A stretch of 64,000 nucleotides of DNA from Caballeronia sp. NK8 (GTDB lineage: Bacteria; Pseudomonadota; Gammaproteobacteria; Burkholderiales; Burkholderiaceae): positions 1,426,001 through 1,490,000 of the forward strand of contig NZ_AP024325.1 of NCBI RefSeq assembly GCF_018408855.1, in the 5' to 3' direction. Within the stretch, counting starts at the first letter, position 1. Every line of letters begins with the position of its first letter. Under the pieces are notes generated by a model, which was given only the letters and a program-made list of their open reading frames with translations, was not told the origin of the DNA and ran no database searches. Positions 26,358 through 35,880 of the stretch are shown here, piece after piece. The position numbers and the translations under genes are program-made.

Positions 26358-27782
26358 TCACGAACTGGCAAAGCCAATCATTGCTTTGACTTCGAGGTAC
26401 TCCTCGAGACCGAAAACGCCCATTTCACGACCATTTCCCGACTGCTTGTATCCGCCCATCGGAGCTACATTATTGGACGGTGCGCCGTTCAAAAATATGC
26501 GTCCAGCCTGCATGCGTTCGCCCACCTTTCGCGCCGCCTGAAGATCTCCGGCAAAGATATAACCACCAAGGCCATAGCACGTGCCGTTTGCAATCTGAAT
26601 CGCTTCTTCAATGTCGCGATAGGTGATTACAGACAGGACGGGCCCAAAGATTTCCTCTTGAGCGATTGTCATGTCGGGCGTGACGTCAGCAAATACTGTC
26701 GGACGAATGAAGTAACCTCGATCGAGCCTCTCAGGCCTCCCGGGTCCGCCGAAAATCAACCTCGCCCCTTCTTGTACTCCCTTTTCGATATAGCTTTGGA
26801 CCCGATCGAATTGAGCTCGGTTGACAACCGGCCCCATCGTGGTGTTGGCGTCCTGTGGATTTCCGACCCGCACTTTCTCGGCTTCACGGCGAACGAAGTT
26901 AAGAAAAGCTTCAAGCTGATCATCTTTAACGAGAATACGGGTCGGAGAATGACAGGATTGTCCCGTGTTGGAAAAGCCTCTCGTCACGTTAAAGCGCGCG
27001 GCGGCCTCCAGGTCGGCGTCTGGAAGAATGATATTCGCTGACTTTCCGCCTAGTTCCTGGCACACTCGCTTGACCGTATCGGCTGCAGCCTGGGCTACGA
27101 GCACACCTGCTCGAGTGGACCCAGTGAACGAAACCATGTCGATCCCGCGGTGCCTCGATATGGCCTCTCCGACCGTCGGACCATCACCATTGACAAGGTT
27201 GAAAACTCCGGGTGGTACGCCCGCAGCATCAAAGACCTCGGCCAATACCAACGCACTGACCGGCGTGTATTCACTTGGCTTAACCACGACAGTACATCCT
27301 GCGGCCAGAGCGGAACCAAGTTTCGTGCAAAGTAGTTGCAGGGGCCAGTTCCACGCCGAGATGAGTCCGCAGACACCGATCGGTTCTCTCCGAATGATGT
27401 TGTCGGCCATCATCTTCTCAAACGAATAGTCGCCGAGTGTGATAATCGCCTGCCGAAAGGCCTGCAATGCTGTACCCGTTTGTGCGGTTAGTGCGGCAGG
27501 CGCCCCCATCTCCTGCGTGACTGCCGACATCAGGTCATCCTGACGACGTGTAAACGCCTCAACGACGTTTTGTAGCAATTCGATGCGCTGTTCCTTCTGC
27601 GTCTGGCTGAAGGACTCGAACGCCTTGCGCGCTGCCGCGACTGCACGATCGACGTCCTCCCGGGCACCGAGAGCTACGCGTCCGTAGGGCAGCTCAGTTG
27701 CGGGATCAATTAGCTCGAAGCTTTCCTTGCCAGCAGGTTCGCACCAGCGTCCGTCAATATAAAACTTGTCAAATTGCCTCAT
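26358..27782 (-). CDS. NAD(P)-dependent aldehyde dehydrogenase (copy 2)
   Basis: This 474-residue aldehyde dehydrogenase is a paralogue of 12690-14114. Visible motifs are SAWNWPLQ, FTGSTRAG, CQELGGKSANIIL (catalytic Glu) and SNTGQSCHSPTRI (catalytic Cys). ATG at 27782 overlaps the end of the double dehydrogenase gene by 14 bp, so translation is coupled. It is the last gene of the minus-strand operon and would oxidise the semialdehyde produced by the fused dehydrogenases. Confidence 0.94.
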   Translation of the reverse strand: MRQFDKFYIDGRWCEPAGKESFELIDPATELPYGRVALGAREDVDRAVAAARKAFESFSQTQKEQRIELLQNVVEAFTRRQDDLMSAVTQEMGAPAALTAQTGTALQAFRQAIITLGDYSFEKMMADNIIRREPIGVCGLISAWNWPLQLLCTKLGSALAAGCTVVVKPSEYTPVSALVLAEVFDAAGVPPGVFNLVNGDGPTVGEAISRHRGIDMVSFTGSTRAGVLVAQAAADTVKRVCQELGGKSANIILPDADLEAAARFNVTRGFSNTGQSCHSPTRILVKDDQLEAFLNFVRREAEKVRVGNPQDANTTMGPVVNRAQFDRVQSYIEKGVQEGARLIFGGPGRPERLDRGYFIRPTVFADVTPDMTIAQEEIFGPVLSVITYRDIEEAIQIANGTCYGLGGYIFAGDLQAARKVGERMQAGRIFLNGAPSNNVAPMGGYKQSGNGREMGVFGLEEYLEVKAMIGFASS

Positions 27783-29598
27783 TTTTCTCTTCGCTATACG
27801 TAAGTGGAATTTCGAACAGAGCAGCTAATGCATCGACGTTGACATCTCCGTCAAGCGCGGACTGGGCGACCTCAACACGCGAGCGAACCAGATTCGCGAT
27901 GGACATAGGCACGCGAAGGGCGGCCGCCATTTGCGAAACGAGTACAAGGTCTTTGACATACCACGAGAGCTTGACATCGGCTGTAGGCTTGCCCGTTCGA
28001 ATTGCGCCGATGACGCGACGGAAGGCTGCAGTCCAGCCCGAACTTCGTTCGATGAGTCGATCCAGCAAATCCAGCTTCAGGCCAACTTTTGACGCGAGCG
28101 CGAGTGCTTCGTAAACGACGATTCGATTACTCGCCCCTAGCGCGTTCTTTACGAGCTTGGCGGCTTGGCCGGCGCCGCTTGCGCCGAAATATGAAATCTT
28201 TCCGCCCATTCTCTCCAATATCGGGGACACGAGGGCATATGCCTCAGGCTGTCCTCCACACAGAGTTACCAACGTACCTTCTGCCGCCCCTCTTGGACCG
28301 CCCGTCACTGGCGCGTCGATTAACTCGACGCCCTGCTCCCGGAGCCTCTCGGCCATCATCTGTGTCTCGAAAGGACTTCCGGTTGTTTGGTCGATTACAA
28401 TTGTTCCCGCCTTTAACCCATCAGACATCCCTTGTTCCCCAAAAAGGATCTTCTCGACATCCCCAGACGTCGGTACGCACAGGATGATGAGGTCGCACTT
28501 TTGCGCGAGTGTCAGAACGTCGGGCGCTGCGACAGCGCCCATTGTGACGAGTTCATTAACTCGGTCTTGACTCACATCGTAGACATGAAGCTCGCGTGCA
28601 ACGCTCAACGCCTGACGCGCCAACGCTGCACCCATTGCCCCGAGCCCGACGTAACCGATTACCGGCGCGGAAGCGGTCCGGGATAGGTCAGTATCGGACG
28701 CTTCCGTGCGGGCGACTGGGTTGAACTCGGCAAGCGGCTTGTCGAGGGAAATTCCAGCCATAGACCCAATGACAGTGTGCATATCATTTAGATCCGCGTT
28801 CGGCCCGACGATATTCGCGCTCATTGCCAGCAGCGAGCGTGTGTGGCTCGCCAAAGGCATGGGCACTCCTAGCGTCATGCCAAGGCTAATGATCCGATTC
28901 AAGTCGTCCATGGCAGACGTCAGAGATCGCTCCTTTATACGGTCGTCCCTGAACAAGTCGGGAAGCAACACTTCGGAGATGCGACTTCGACCACTGCTCA
29001 GGTTTATCGCCTCCGTCAAGTCAGCCAACGAAAGTCCAGCTCGGAAGCCCATGGCTACCGACTCCAAATTTAACAGTCGCCCGGTGAGGTACATCGATTG
29101 GTTCATCAGGGCGACCGCGTACGCATGTACCAATCGAGGACCGCAATAGGCGCAGGGGCCGATTGCTTCCAGAACGGGTAGTGCCTTCCGATATGCATCC
29201 TGCCCACCCGACACGAGTACGGTATTAGTCTCTGACCCAAGGTCGCAGATCGCAGTCGCTGACAACAGAAGGACACCAGTCCGCTCAAGTTGAAACTCAG
29301 CTTCCTCGCTCCACCACCTCGGGTCGCCATCCAGGTCGACCAGTACCGTCCCTGGAGAGAGCCGGCTAAGGTATATGTCCCTCTCGAAACTAAATCGGTC
29401 GCAATTGCCCACTTCACCAAGGCGTAAGAATACGATGTCACAACGCAGAGCTTGCTCCTTCTCTGCAAGCAATCCGTCATCAGCGACTCGTTCGGACGCC
29501 GTCCCTGTCTCACACGGATTAAATCTCCTCAACTCGGGAAGGCGTTCAACGCGGGTAGCCCAATCGCTGCTCGGTCCGATGTATGCCACCGAAATCAT
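27769..29598 (-). CDS. Fused double beta-hydroxyacid dehydrogenase: degenerate N-half, intact C-half
   Basis: This 609-residue protein is twice the usual 295-residue length of the 3-hydroxyisobutyrate dehydrogenase family. Residues 1 to about 295 resemble the fold, but the dinucleotide motif is replaced by IGPSSDW, and no Lys-x-x-Asn-Asn motif is seen. Residues about 310-609 are a complete enzyme: GLGAMG at 318-323, DAPVTGGPRGAAEGTL near 428 and catalytic Lys481 in KLVKNA. The halves are joined by a polar linker (PVARTEASDTDLSRTAS). ATG at 29598 lies six bases after aggag. The N-half may regulate or complete the dimer. The family oxidises beta-hydroxy acids. Confidence 0.85.
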   Translation of the reverse strand: MISVAYIGPSSDWATRVERLPELRRFNPCETGTASERVADDGLLAEKEQALRCDIVFLRLGEVGNCDRFSFERDIYLSRLSPGTVLVDLDGDPRWWSEEAEFQLERTGVLLLSATAICDLGSETNTVLVSGGQDAYRKALPVLEAIGPCAYCGPRLVHAYAVALMNQSMYLTGRLLNLESVAMGFRAGLSLADLTEAINLSSGRSRISEVLLPDLFRDDRIKERSLTSAMDDLNRIISLGMTLGVPMPLASHTRSLLAMSANIVGPNADLNDMHTVIGSMAGISLDKPLAEFNPVARTEASDTDLSRTASAPVIGYVGLGAMGAALARQALSVARELHVYDVSQDRVNELVTMGAVAAPDVLTLAQKCDLIILCVPTSGDVEKILFGEQGMSDGLKAGTIVIDQTTGSPFETQMMAERLREQGVELIDAPVTGGPRGAAEGTLVTLCGGQPEAYALVSPILERMGGKISYFGASGAGQAAKLVKNALGASNRIVVYEALALASKVGLKLDLLDRLIERSSGWTAAFRRVIGAIRTGKPTADVKLSWYVKDLVLVSQMAAALRVPMSIANLVRSRVEVAQSALDGDVNVDALAALFEIPLTYSEEKNEAI

Positions 29599-29634
29599 CA
29601 TCTGCTCCTGAATGACGCCCTGGGGGTTCAAGCT

Positions 29635-30612
29635 TTACTGCTTCGGAATACCCGTGTCCTTAATGACTTTACTAGTAGCTGCCAAATCCTTTTTCAAGAA
29701 CGCCTCGGATTCTGAAGGCGACGCATAGTACGGCTCCGTTCCCTCTGACTGCAATCTGGCCTTGATTTTCGGATCGTTTAATGTCTTGGCTAACGCGTCG
29801 GACAGTTTCTTCACCCTATCGGCAGGAGTACCCGCCGGTGCAAAGAGCCCCAACCAGTAGTAATAGCTGTAGCCAGGAACACCCTGTTGCGCGGCAGTCG
29901 GGAGATTCGGAAGCACACCGATCGGTGCGTCGGACGTGACCGCCAGGGCTCGCAGCAAACCGCCGCTCAAACCGGGCTGACTACTGCCGTATGCGTCAAT
30001 CAGAAAGCTGACTCGTCCTGCGATTACATCAGGCATGGCGGCACCATTCCCTTTGTAGGGAACGTGTTGCATCTGTACGCCCGCATCCTTCAACAACATC
30101 GCTGCTGCGATGTGTGTCGTTGTGCCGACGCCGGCAGAGCCATAGCTGATTGAGCCGGGCTTTTCCTTCGCGTCCTTGAGCAAGTCTGAAAGAGACTTGT
30201 AGCTTGACTTGCTGCTCGTTACGATCAACGCCGGTGAGCGGACCATCGTTCCGACGTCAATGAAGTCTTTCAGGGCGTCGTAGCCGGGTTCTTTATTGAG
30301 CGACTGCTGAATCGCCAACGTGCTTCCTGTCGACATCAAGGTGTATCCATCTGCCGGCTGTTCCTTGGTGTAACGGATTCCCACAAGGCCGCCCGCACCG
30401 GTGCGATTGTCAACAATGATCGATTGCCCGAGGATTTCCCCAAGCCGTTGGCAAATAACACGAGTGGTGACGTCTCCCCATCCGCCGGCAGAGACAGGCA
30501 CAATCACTCGGATGGAGCGTGTCGGAAAGTCATCGGCCGCCCATGCGCCGAAGGGCGCGGCTACAGTTGCCGAAATGATCATTCCAGAGATAAGTGTTTT
30601 CAGCCTAGTCAT
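29635..30612 (-). CDS. Bug/TctC-type periplasmic tricarboxylate receptor (1)
   Basis: This 325-residue binding protein of the Bordetella uptake gene (Bug) family has a signal peptide (about residues 1-25, ending AWAADD). It carries the family segments FPTRSIRVIVPVSAGG, IIVDNRTGAGG and MQHVPYKGNGAAMPDV. Such receptors bind carboxylic acids for TctAB permeases. No permease is adjacent; the only tctAB genes in the window are at 48283-50312. It may also act as a sensor of the substrate. Confidence 0.92.
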   Translation of the reverse strand: MTRLKTLISGMIISATVAAPFGAWAADDFPTRSIRVIVPVSAGGWGDVTTRVICQRLGEILGQSIIVDNRTGAGGLVGIRYTKEQPADGYTLMSTGSTLAIQQSLNKEPGYDALKDFIDVGTMVRSPALIVTSSKSSYKSLSDLLKDAKEKPGSISYGSAGVGTTTHIAAAMLLKDAGVQMQHVPYKGNGAAMPDVIAGRVSFLIDAYGSSQPGLSGGLLRALAVTSDAPIGVLPNLPTAAQQGVPGYSYYYWLGLFAPAGTPADRVKKLSDALAKTLNDPKIKARLQSEGTEPYYASPSESEAFLKKDLAATSKVIKDTGIPKQ

Positions 30613-30728
30613 TATCCGTCTCCTAATCTTGTTTTGTGTTTCACTTACTGTGCTTCTTCCGCCTGCATCTCTTCCCGAAGACTCGCTCTATTTGATGCAG
30701 GCGACAACCAACGGATTTCAGAAACTTC

Positions 30729-32087
30729 TTATTCGTTTTTTAGCATTTTGACCAAATCCTTAATGTCCTCAACCGCGGTCAGCCCTCGTATCAGTCGAAA
30801 GCTTCTATCAATCGCGTCCACGTCGGCACCTCCGTATGGCATGAGCGACCTATATTTAGATTCGACCTGATCCCATTCGATGCCGCGCACAGCAGCGCCC
30901 TTCGGAAAGCGGACCGACCGCTCAATAACACGACCGTCATTGGTCTCAATCTTGACGATAGCGCCGCTTTTGTACAGATTCTTATCCGGGACGTCGTAGT
31001 CGACCCGCGTAACCCGATCGAACAGAGATCTAATGCGGGGGTCAGCAATCTTTTCGGGGAATGCATGCGGCCAACTGTAGTCGTGGTCCGCTGCGCCGGC
31101 CGCAGCAAAGTAGAAGGGACTATGTGCGATGCCAATTAGATCGGTTGGATTCTTTGGTCCGGGAAATGGGTAGTCGGGCAACGTGAATGAGATGTGGTGG
31201 ATGTCAGTCACATCCAAGTCTCCTTCTCTTGCGGCGAGGGCCGCCGCTTCTGCCACCGCATGAAAAGGGGAACCGCCCGGGACCATCTTGATTCCGAGTT
31301 CAGTCAAAATGCTCCACTTACGTCCCAACTGGTCGATCACGGCGTTGGCGTCGTGCCCCCCACCCAGAGTCTCGAAGAAACCACGCTTCATTTCGAATGT
31401 GCCGAGCTCTGCCTCATATCCCAGGCCGGCCGCCTGAGCGCTGTAGACGCCCATCATTGCCGCATTGCCAGCGTGGTATTCACGAGCAAGACTTGTCGCT
31501 GCTGCTGCGTGCAAGCCGCCCATGGAAGTGGCGGCCAACGATAACGCATGCGCCGCAGCCTCTCGACTCAGCTTAAGCAGACGCGCGGCCGCTGCCGCCG
31601 CCGCAAAAGTCGCAACAACGCACCCGTGGAAACCCTTGCGCTGCAATCCGCCAATCATCGCAGTGTTGATGTTGCCAGCGATCTCATACCCAACAACGAT
31701 CGCCTCGACAATTTCCGCGCCCGATGCTCCGCACGCTTCTCCGACTGCCATCGCCGCTGCGCATGCTTGGGTGCCGCTATGCACGATGTTACGGAGGTCA
31801 CTATCGTCAGACGCAGCGGCGTCACTCATTAGCGCGTTTAACCTAGCACTTGCCACCACTGGCAAACGTTCCCATTTGCCGAACCACGCCGAACTCTCAG
31901 ACGCTCCTCCTCTGCTCAGCTCCAGCGACCTGATGAGCTTGCTCGAATCGAGAGTTGATCCCAACGCCGCGCTGGCGAGCGTACTTGCCAGAAGCATCTT
32001 CCCGTAGTCGACCGCGTCTGGCGGCATGTGCTCAATATTCGATTCCGTTATGAAGTTGCCGTAACGGAGAGAGAGATATTCACTCAT
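30729..32087 (-). CDS. MmgE/PrpD family protein (close paralogue of 42-1391)
   Basis: This 452-residue MmgE/PrpD protein shares long identical runs with 42-1391, for example SDAAASDDSDLRNIVH. The opening (YGNFITESNIEHMP) and KMVPGGSPFHAVAEAAALAA also match. It lies in the minus-strand operon between the Bug receptor and an amidohydrolase, repeating the gene neighbourhood of the first copy. A 17-bp regulatory repeat is 122 bp upstream. Function: probable dehydratase, decarboxylase or isomerase on a carboxylic acid. Confidence 0.9.
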   Translation of the reverse strand: MSEYLSLRYGNFITESNIEHMPPDAVDYGKMLLASTLASAALGSTLDSSKLIRSLELSRGGASESSAWFGKWERLPVVASARLNALMSDAAASDDSDLRNIVHSGTQACAAAMAVGEACGASGAEIVEAIVVGYEIAGNINTAMIGGLQRKGFHGCVVATFAAAAAAARLLKLSREAAAHALSLAATSMGGLHAAAATSLAREYHAGNAAMMGVYSAQAAGLGYEAELGTFEMKRGFFETLGGGHDANAVIDQLGRKWSILTELGIKMVPGGSPFHAVAEAAALAAREGDLDVTDIHHISFTLPDYPFPGPKNPTDLIGIAHSPFYFAAAGAADHDYSWPHAFPEKIADPRIRSLFDRVTRVDYDVPDKNLYKSGAIVKIETNDGRVIERSVRFPKGAAVRGIEWDQVESKYRSLMPYGGADVDAIDRSFRLIRGLTAVEDIKDLVKMLKNE

Positions 32088-32780
32088 TGATGTTTAGCGT
32101 TCCCACATCTCTGCGAATTTGCCGGAAGGTATCGGTGCCGTGCAATCTCGGCAGCGTCAGAATCGACTGTACGTCGATGGCACCGCGGTGTCAACGAAAA
32201 AGGAACGCGTTTCACTGCGTGAAACTTAGAAATTCAGTGAGGCCGTAGATTACGGACAACCGATCGAGGCTCGGATATGGTGTGGAAACGCTGTCGGCGG
32301 CCCTGAAGCGGACCGCGTTTTAAGATGATTTTTGCGAGCGCGCACTCTCGAACCCGAGCGCTGATCGAGGAGCGAGGCTGGACGGGACTCGCATTTCTAC
32401 TTGAGCGGTTCAACGACTGCTTGTGTTCGACCACGCCGCCTGTGTCACAGCAGTCCTAGTCCTGCCGCCTCGGTCGACATTCCTGAGCGCACGCAGCGCT
32501 CGATTCTCGAAACGAAAACGCCCATGAGCAGCTCCGAGCGGCCAAAGTCGGGCGAGTGCGTTGGTGCGAACGACATATCCAGCTAGACATTCCTGCTCGT
32601 AGCTGAGCTGCGGGTGAAGAAAAGTCGCTGCGGAAATCTTTGGTAGGTTTCCTCAAGCGACTCCCTTATGAGCGCACCGATTGAATGCACGCGGCGGCGA
32701 AGCTCGCGGCATAACGCGTTCCACATAACAACCGAAGCTCCGATTAACAGGTATTGCACCTCACCGGAGGTTCTGAACCC
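32088..32780. promoter_or_regulatory. 693-bp region between prpD-like and amidohydrolase genes
   Basis: It contains one 17-bp inverted repeat (32209-32225) and probably the promoter of the genes from 32087 down. I see a 42-codon minus-strand frame (starting MSFAPTHSPDFGRSELL, about 32455-32585), which looks protein-like but has no good ribosome site. No gene is firmly supported. Confidence 0.45.
32209..32225. promoter_or_regulatory. 17-bp inverted repeat, site 2
   Basis: GTTTC-ACTGCGT-GAAAC, with perfect pairing extended to 7-bp arms (GTTTCAC/GTGAAAC). It is 122 bp upstream of the prpD-like start at 32087. Confidence 0.6.
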
Positions 32781-33851
32781 CTACTGAAGCCGATAGATCC
32801 GAGCTGCATTGTCTCGATAAAGCGCGCGCTTCTCAGATTCGGAGTAGTGTCGCGTTACGCGCTTGAAGGCATTCCAAAGCACACCGTATCCGCAGGTTTG
32901 CTTATCGACCGGAAAGTTGCTCTCGAACATGCAACGTTCAGGGCCGAAGAATTCGATACAGGTCTCAATGTACGGTCTCCAAGATGCGGCGAGTGCTTCG
33001 GATGTCGGGGGTTCCGAATACAGATGATAGTTCCAGCCGCAGTAGAGCATCCCGAGCCCACCGATCTTGACCGTCAAATTTGGATGCTGCGAAAGCTGCT
33101 GAATGTACGCGCGCCAAGTCGAGAACACCTCCGGACGATTCACATGCGGCGGAACGCCGAGAATGCCACCCGCGTGGTCGAGGATGACATTCGTATTCGG
33201 AAACTCGCGAAGAAGGCTTATCAGATCTGGTAATTGGGGATAGAAAATCCACGCATCGTATGATAGGTTCAGTGGCGCGAGCCTCGCGAATCCTTCTCGG
33301 AAGTTGGAATCCAGAAGAACGTGAGGACGGGCGAACGCGCGCCCAAATCCGGCCTGTCCCGAATCAAACGTTGCACCGTGCCGGATTCCGCGCAAGCGGC
33401 CGCGACCCGCCTCAAGCATCGTATCGAGTACAGCTTGCACATCGCTGCCGAGCAGAAGATCTGCATGCCCGACAATTCCGGCGCACAACTTGGGGCCTTC
33501 CGGTCGCTCGGTCGCGCATGCATCGGCAAACATGCTAGCGAACTCAACTTCACCAACTGGGCGCATCGACTCTGGACCGGTCTCACGGTAGTTCGCTTTG
33601 AACTGCATGTACACGGTCGCCTCGATTCGGTGGCCCGTTCCTATGTCAGCGAGCAGTTCGTCCGCAAGATAGCGCCCGCGCTCGTCATTCCAAATATGGT
33701 GATGCGGGTCGATGATAGGAAGCTCAGGCTCTAGGGCTTCCTCGACGCGTCGCTTCGTCCAGGCATCCAGCGCTTCGAGATCTCGATGGTTGTTGCCCCG
33801 AAAATCGACCACTGTCGCTGGAATAGTTTCAGTCTCGTTCTGCGTCGTCAC
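32781..33851 (-). CDS. Amidohydrolase_2 family metal-dependent hydrolase (copy 3)
   Basis: This 356-residue TIM-barrel hydrolase has the metal-site IDPHHHIWND at about residues 46-55, VILDHAGGILG in the middle and CMFESNFPVDKQTCGYG near the C-terminus. It is very similar to copy 1 (2927-3985), including GVLWNAFKR-type endings, and less so to copy 2. It lies in a minus-strand operon with a fused dehydrogenase and an MFS carrier upstream. A lactonase or decarboxylase role is inferred from the family. Confidence 0.88.
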   Translation of the reverse strand: MTTQNETETIPATVVDFRGNNHRDLEALDAWTKRRVEEALEPELPIIDPHHHIWNDERGRYLADELLADIGTGHRIEATVYMQFKANYRETGPESMRPVGEVEFASMFADACATERPEGPKLCAGIVGHADLLLGSDVQAVLDTMLEAGRGRLRGIRHGATFDSGQAGFGRAFARPHVLLDSNFREGFARLAPLNLSYDAWIFYPQLPDLISLLREFPNTNVILDHAGGILGVPPHVNRPEVFSTWRAYIQQLSQHPNLTVKIGGLGMLYCGWNYHLYSEPPTSEALAASWRPYIETCIEFFGPERCMFESNFPVDKQTCGYGVLWNAFKRVTRHYSESEKRALYRDNAARIYRLQ

Positions 33852-33969
33852 TCCGGAACCTCTCTTTTGTTCAATGCTGTCGCTGGCTGTCGACCGTCGG
33901 ACCGGCAGGAGCTTCGCTTCACCGCCCCGGCACTTCGACGACTAGAGATACTCGCTGACAGAAACGTTT

Positions 33970-35823
33970 CTACGCGGCCTGCTGTGCGGGATCGACGGTT
34001 TCGACCTTGACTTGCGCCCAGGACTCGTACTGCTTCGCGATGGAACTCACGTCTTCAGGGGAATGTCCGCCACTGCACACGAGGCCATAGACTCCCAAGA
34101 CCTTGTCGAAGATCCACGTTGTAACACCCAGCTGACGTGCCGCATCCGTTGCCATAGTCAGGTGGCGCCTAGCCTGTGCGAGAGTCAACCCATAGTCAAA
34201 GCGGCGAGTCGCTACCTGCTCTGGGAGGATCCGAGCACTCGCGGCGTTTCTTCCGGTCTCGATGCCCATAATCGTCCTCATTTGCAACGGAGTCAGGCCA
34301 GCCTTGGCCCCTGCGACGAATGCCTCGGACGTAACGACAAGAAGTGTCGCAAACAACGACGCGTGAATCATGTGCATCAACTGGGCGTCCCCTGGCCGCT
34401 CCGAGATCACAAACACTCGACGACTCAACGCGGCCAGCAACGGCGCTACTGCGTCGATGGCAGCGGCTGCGCCGCCGACGATGATTACCCCTTCGCCCGA
34501 TCGACGCTCATGGGACGATCCAGTGTGCAAGCCGTCAACGCATTTGAGGCCGAGCTCTCGTGTCTGCTGGTGAAAACGAGTGGATTCGGCTACAGGCATT
34601 GCTCGAGTGTTGATGACAACACAGCCATCGCCGGCTGCTTGGCGAATGCGCTTCACAACAAGGGACTGTTCGTCACTTTCCTTTACGCCGATCAAGACGC
34701 ACGTCCCGAAAGATCGAGCTGGCACAGTCGTAGGTTGTGCCGCCCCTGCCTCACCGTGCGGTATCTCGACTTTGAATCCCTGGGCACGCAATCGGAGAGA
34801 AATAGGCTCAGCCTCGGATTCGTCACATATAAGAATATGGGGAACGAAGGTTGCGCTCACCGAAACCGCCCGCTCGCAGGAAATGGCCTCTCCGCGGCTC
34901 GCCACCTCGACCCCAGACCACGGCTCAAGATAGGTAATAAGCGAAGTTCCGTCGCGGTCCGCTCCCCCCTGCGTTGCCGCATACTTCCAGACTTGCTGCA
35001 CGGTTTGTGCAACCCACATCGGAACCCCGCGATTTTGAGCCTCTTCGACCGTCAGTGAAATGTCCTTGGCCGTAATGGCCATGCGGGCTCCAAAATCGAA
35101 CTTACGCGGCAACACCGACCGTGCGAACTTATTTCGGGTCGCACTACTGCTTGCGTCGCCTGAGTTGATGATTTCAAGCATCCGCTGAGGGTTTAGTCCG
35201 CCCTTGACGCCCAAAATGAACGCTTCGCAGGCGGACGCCATTCCGGTGGCCGACAGCGAGTTATTGAGAAGTTTGAGCGTCTGAGCCTTTCCGGTCTCCT
35301 CACCTAGATACAGCACCTCGAGGCTCGCCAGGTCTCGCATAATGGGAGAGACACGTTCGAACGCGCGCGCGGGCCCAGAACACATGATTCCGAGCTTGCC
35401 ATTCCCCGCCGTTGTCACGTTGCCTGTGATCGGAGAGTCAAGCAGGTCGATTTCGAAGGACTTCAGATCCGCTGCGAGATCTTGAGCGAATCGTGCCCCG
35501 GTCGTCGAGAAATCGACCAGAATACGTGCGGCGCCGCCTTTCGAAACACCTTCTTTTCCAAAGACGACTTCCTTGATGGCCGGCAAGGACGGCAAGCAAG
35601 TCAACACGATTGGGGCGCGATCGGCAATCGCTTTGGCTGACGTCATCGATTCCGCACCTCGCTCGACGACCGAAGCGACGGCCGCTGCGTTGGTGTCGTA
35701 CACAAGCAATGAGTATCCGAGCGCCGCAAGATGACCCGCCATTGGGGCGCCCATCGCCCCCAGGCCGATAAATCCGATCGGCTCAGAGGTAACGTGGTTT
35801 GTAGGAGCGGTTGGTTCAGTCAT
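33970..35823 (-). CDS. Fused double beta-hydroxyacid dehydrogenase: intact N-half, degenerate C-half
   Basis: The protein has 617 residues from the ATG at 35823; a TTG 16 codons upstream is rejected. Residues 1-300 are a full 3-hydroxyisobutyrate-dehydrogenase-type enzyme: GLGAMG at 20-25, DSPITGNVTTAGNG near 129 and catalytic Lys184 in KLLNN. Residues about 325-617 repeat the fold, but the dinucleotide motif is lost and Lys-Leu-Leu-Asn-Asn is replaced by His484-Met-Ile-His-Ala. The order of live and dead halves is the reverse of 27769-29598. It lies between the MFS and amidohydrolase genes in the same operon. Confidence 0.85.
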   Translation of the reverse strand: MTEPTAPTNHVTSEPIGFIGLGAMGAPMAGHLAALGYSLLVYDTNAAAVASVVERGAESMTSAKAIADRAPIVLTCLPSLPAIKEVVFGKEGVSKGGAARILVDFSTTGARFAQDLAADLKSFEIDLLDSPITGNVTTAGNGKLGIMCSGPARAFERVSPIMRDLASLEVLYLGEETGKAQTLKLLNNSLSATGMASACEAFILGVKGGLNPQRMLEIINSGDASSSATRNKFARSVLPRKFDFGARMAITAKDISLTVEEAQNRGVPMWVAQTVQQVWKYAATQGGADRDGTSLITYLEPWSGVEVASRGEAISCERAVSVSATFVPHILICDESEAEPISLRLRAQGFKVEIPHGEAGAAQPTTVPARSFGTCVLIGVKESDEQSLVVKRIRQAAGDGCVVINTRAMPVAESTRFHQQTRELGLKCVDGLHTGSSHERRSGEGVIIVGGAAAAIDAVAPLLAALSRRVFVISERPGDAQLMHMIHASLFATLLVVTSEAFVAGAKAGLTPLQMRTIMGIETGRNAASARILPEQVATRRFDYGLTLAQARRHLTMATDAARQLGVTTWIFDKVLGVYGLVCSGGHSPEDVSSIAKQYESWAQVKVETVDPAQQAA

Positions 35824-35880
35824 TGTTAAACTCGAGAGGACAAGATTCAATTTTCTCTTGGGCAGCGCCAAGCCTAGCTG

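Noticed and set aside
26217..27041. 274-codon plus-strand frame
   Set aside because: Mostly antisense to the aldehyde dehydrogenase gene, with no family features.
27769..29598. Fused dehydrogenase as a sequencing error joining two genes
   Set aside because: Both halves are in one frame with a plausible linker, and two other fusions of different design occur nearby.
33960..33971. Perfect palindrome AGAAACGTTTCT as an operator
   Set aside because: It overlaps the stop codon of the preceding minus-strand gene and lacks the 7-base spacer of the repeat family.
34012..35058. 348-codon plus-strand frame
   Set aside because: Antisense to the fused dehydrogenase; rich in Arg, Cys and His and without any motif.
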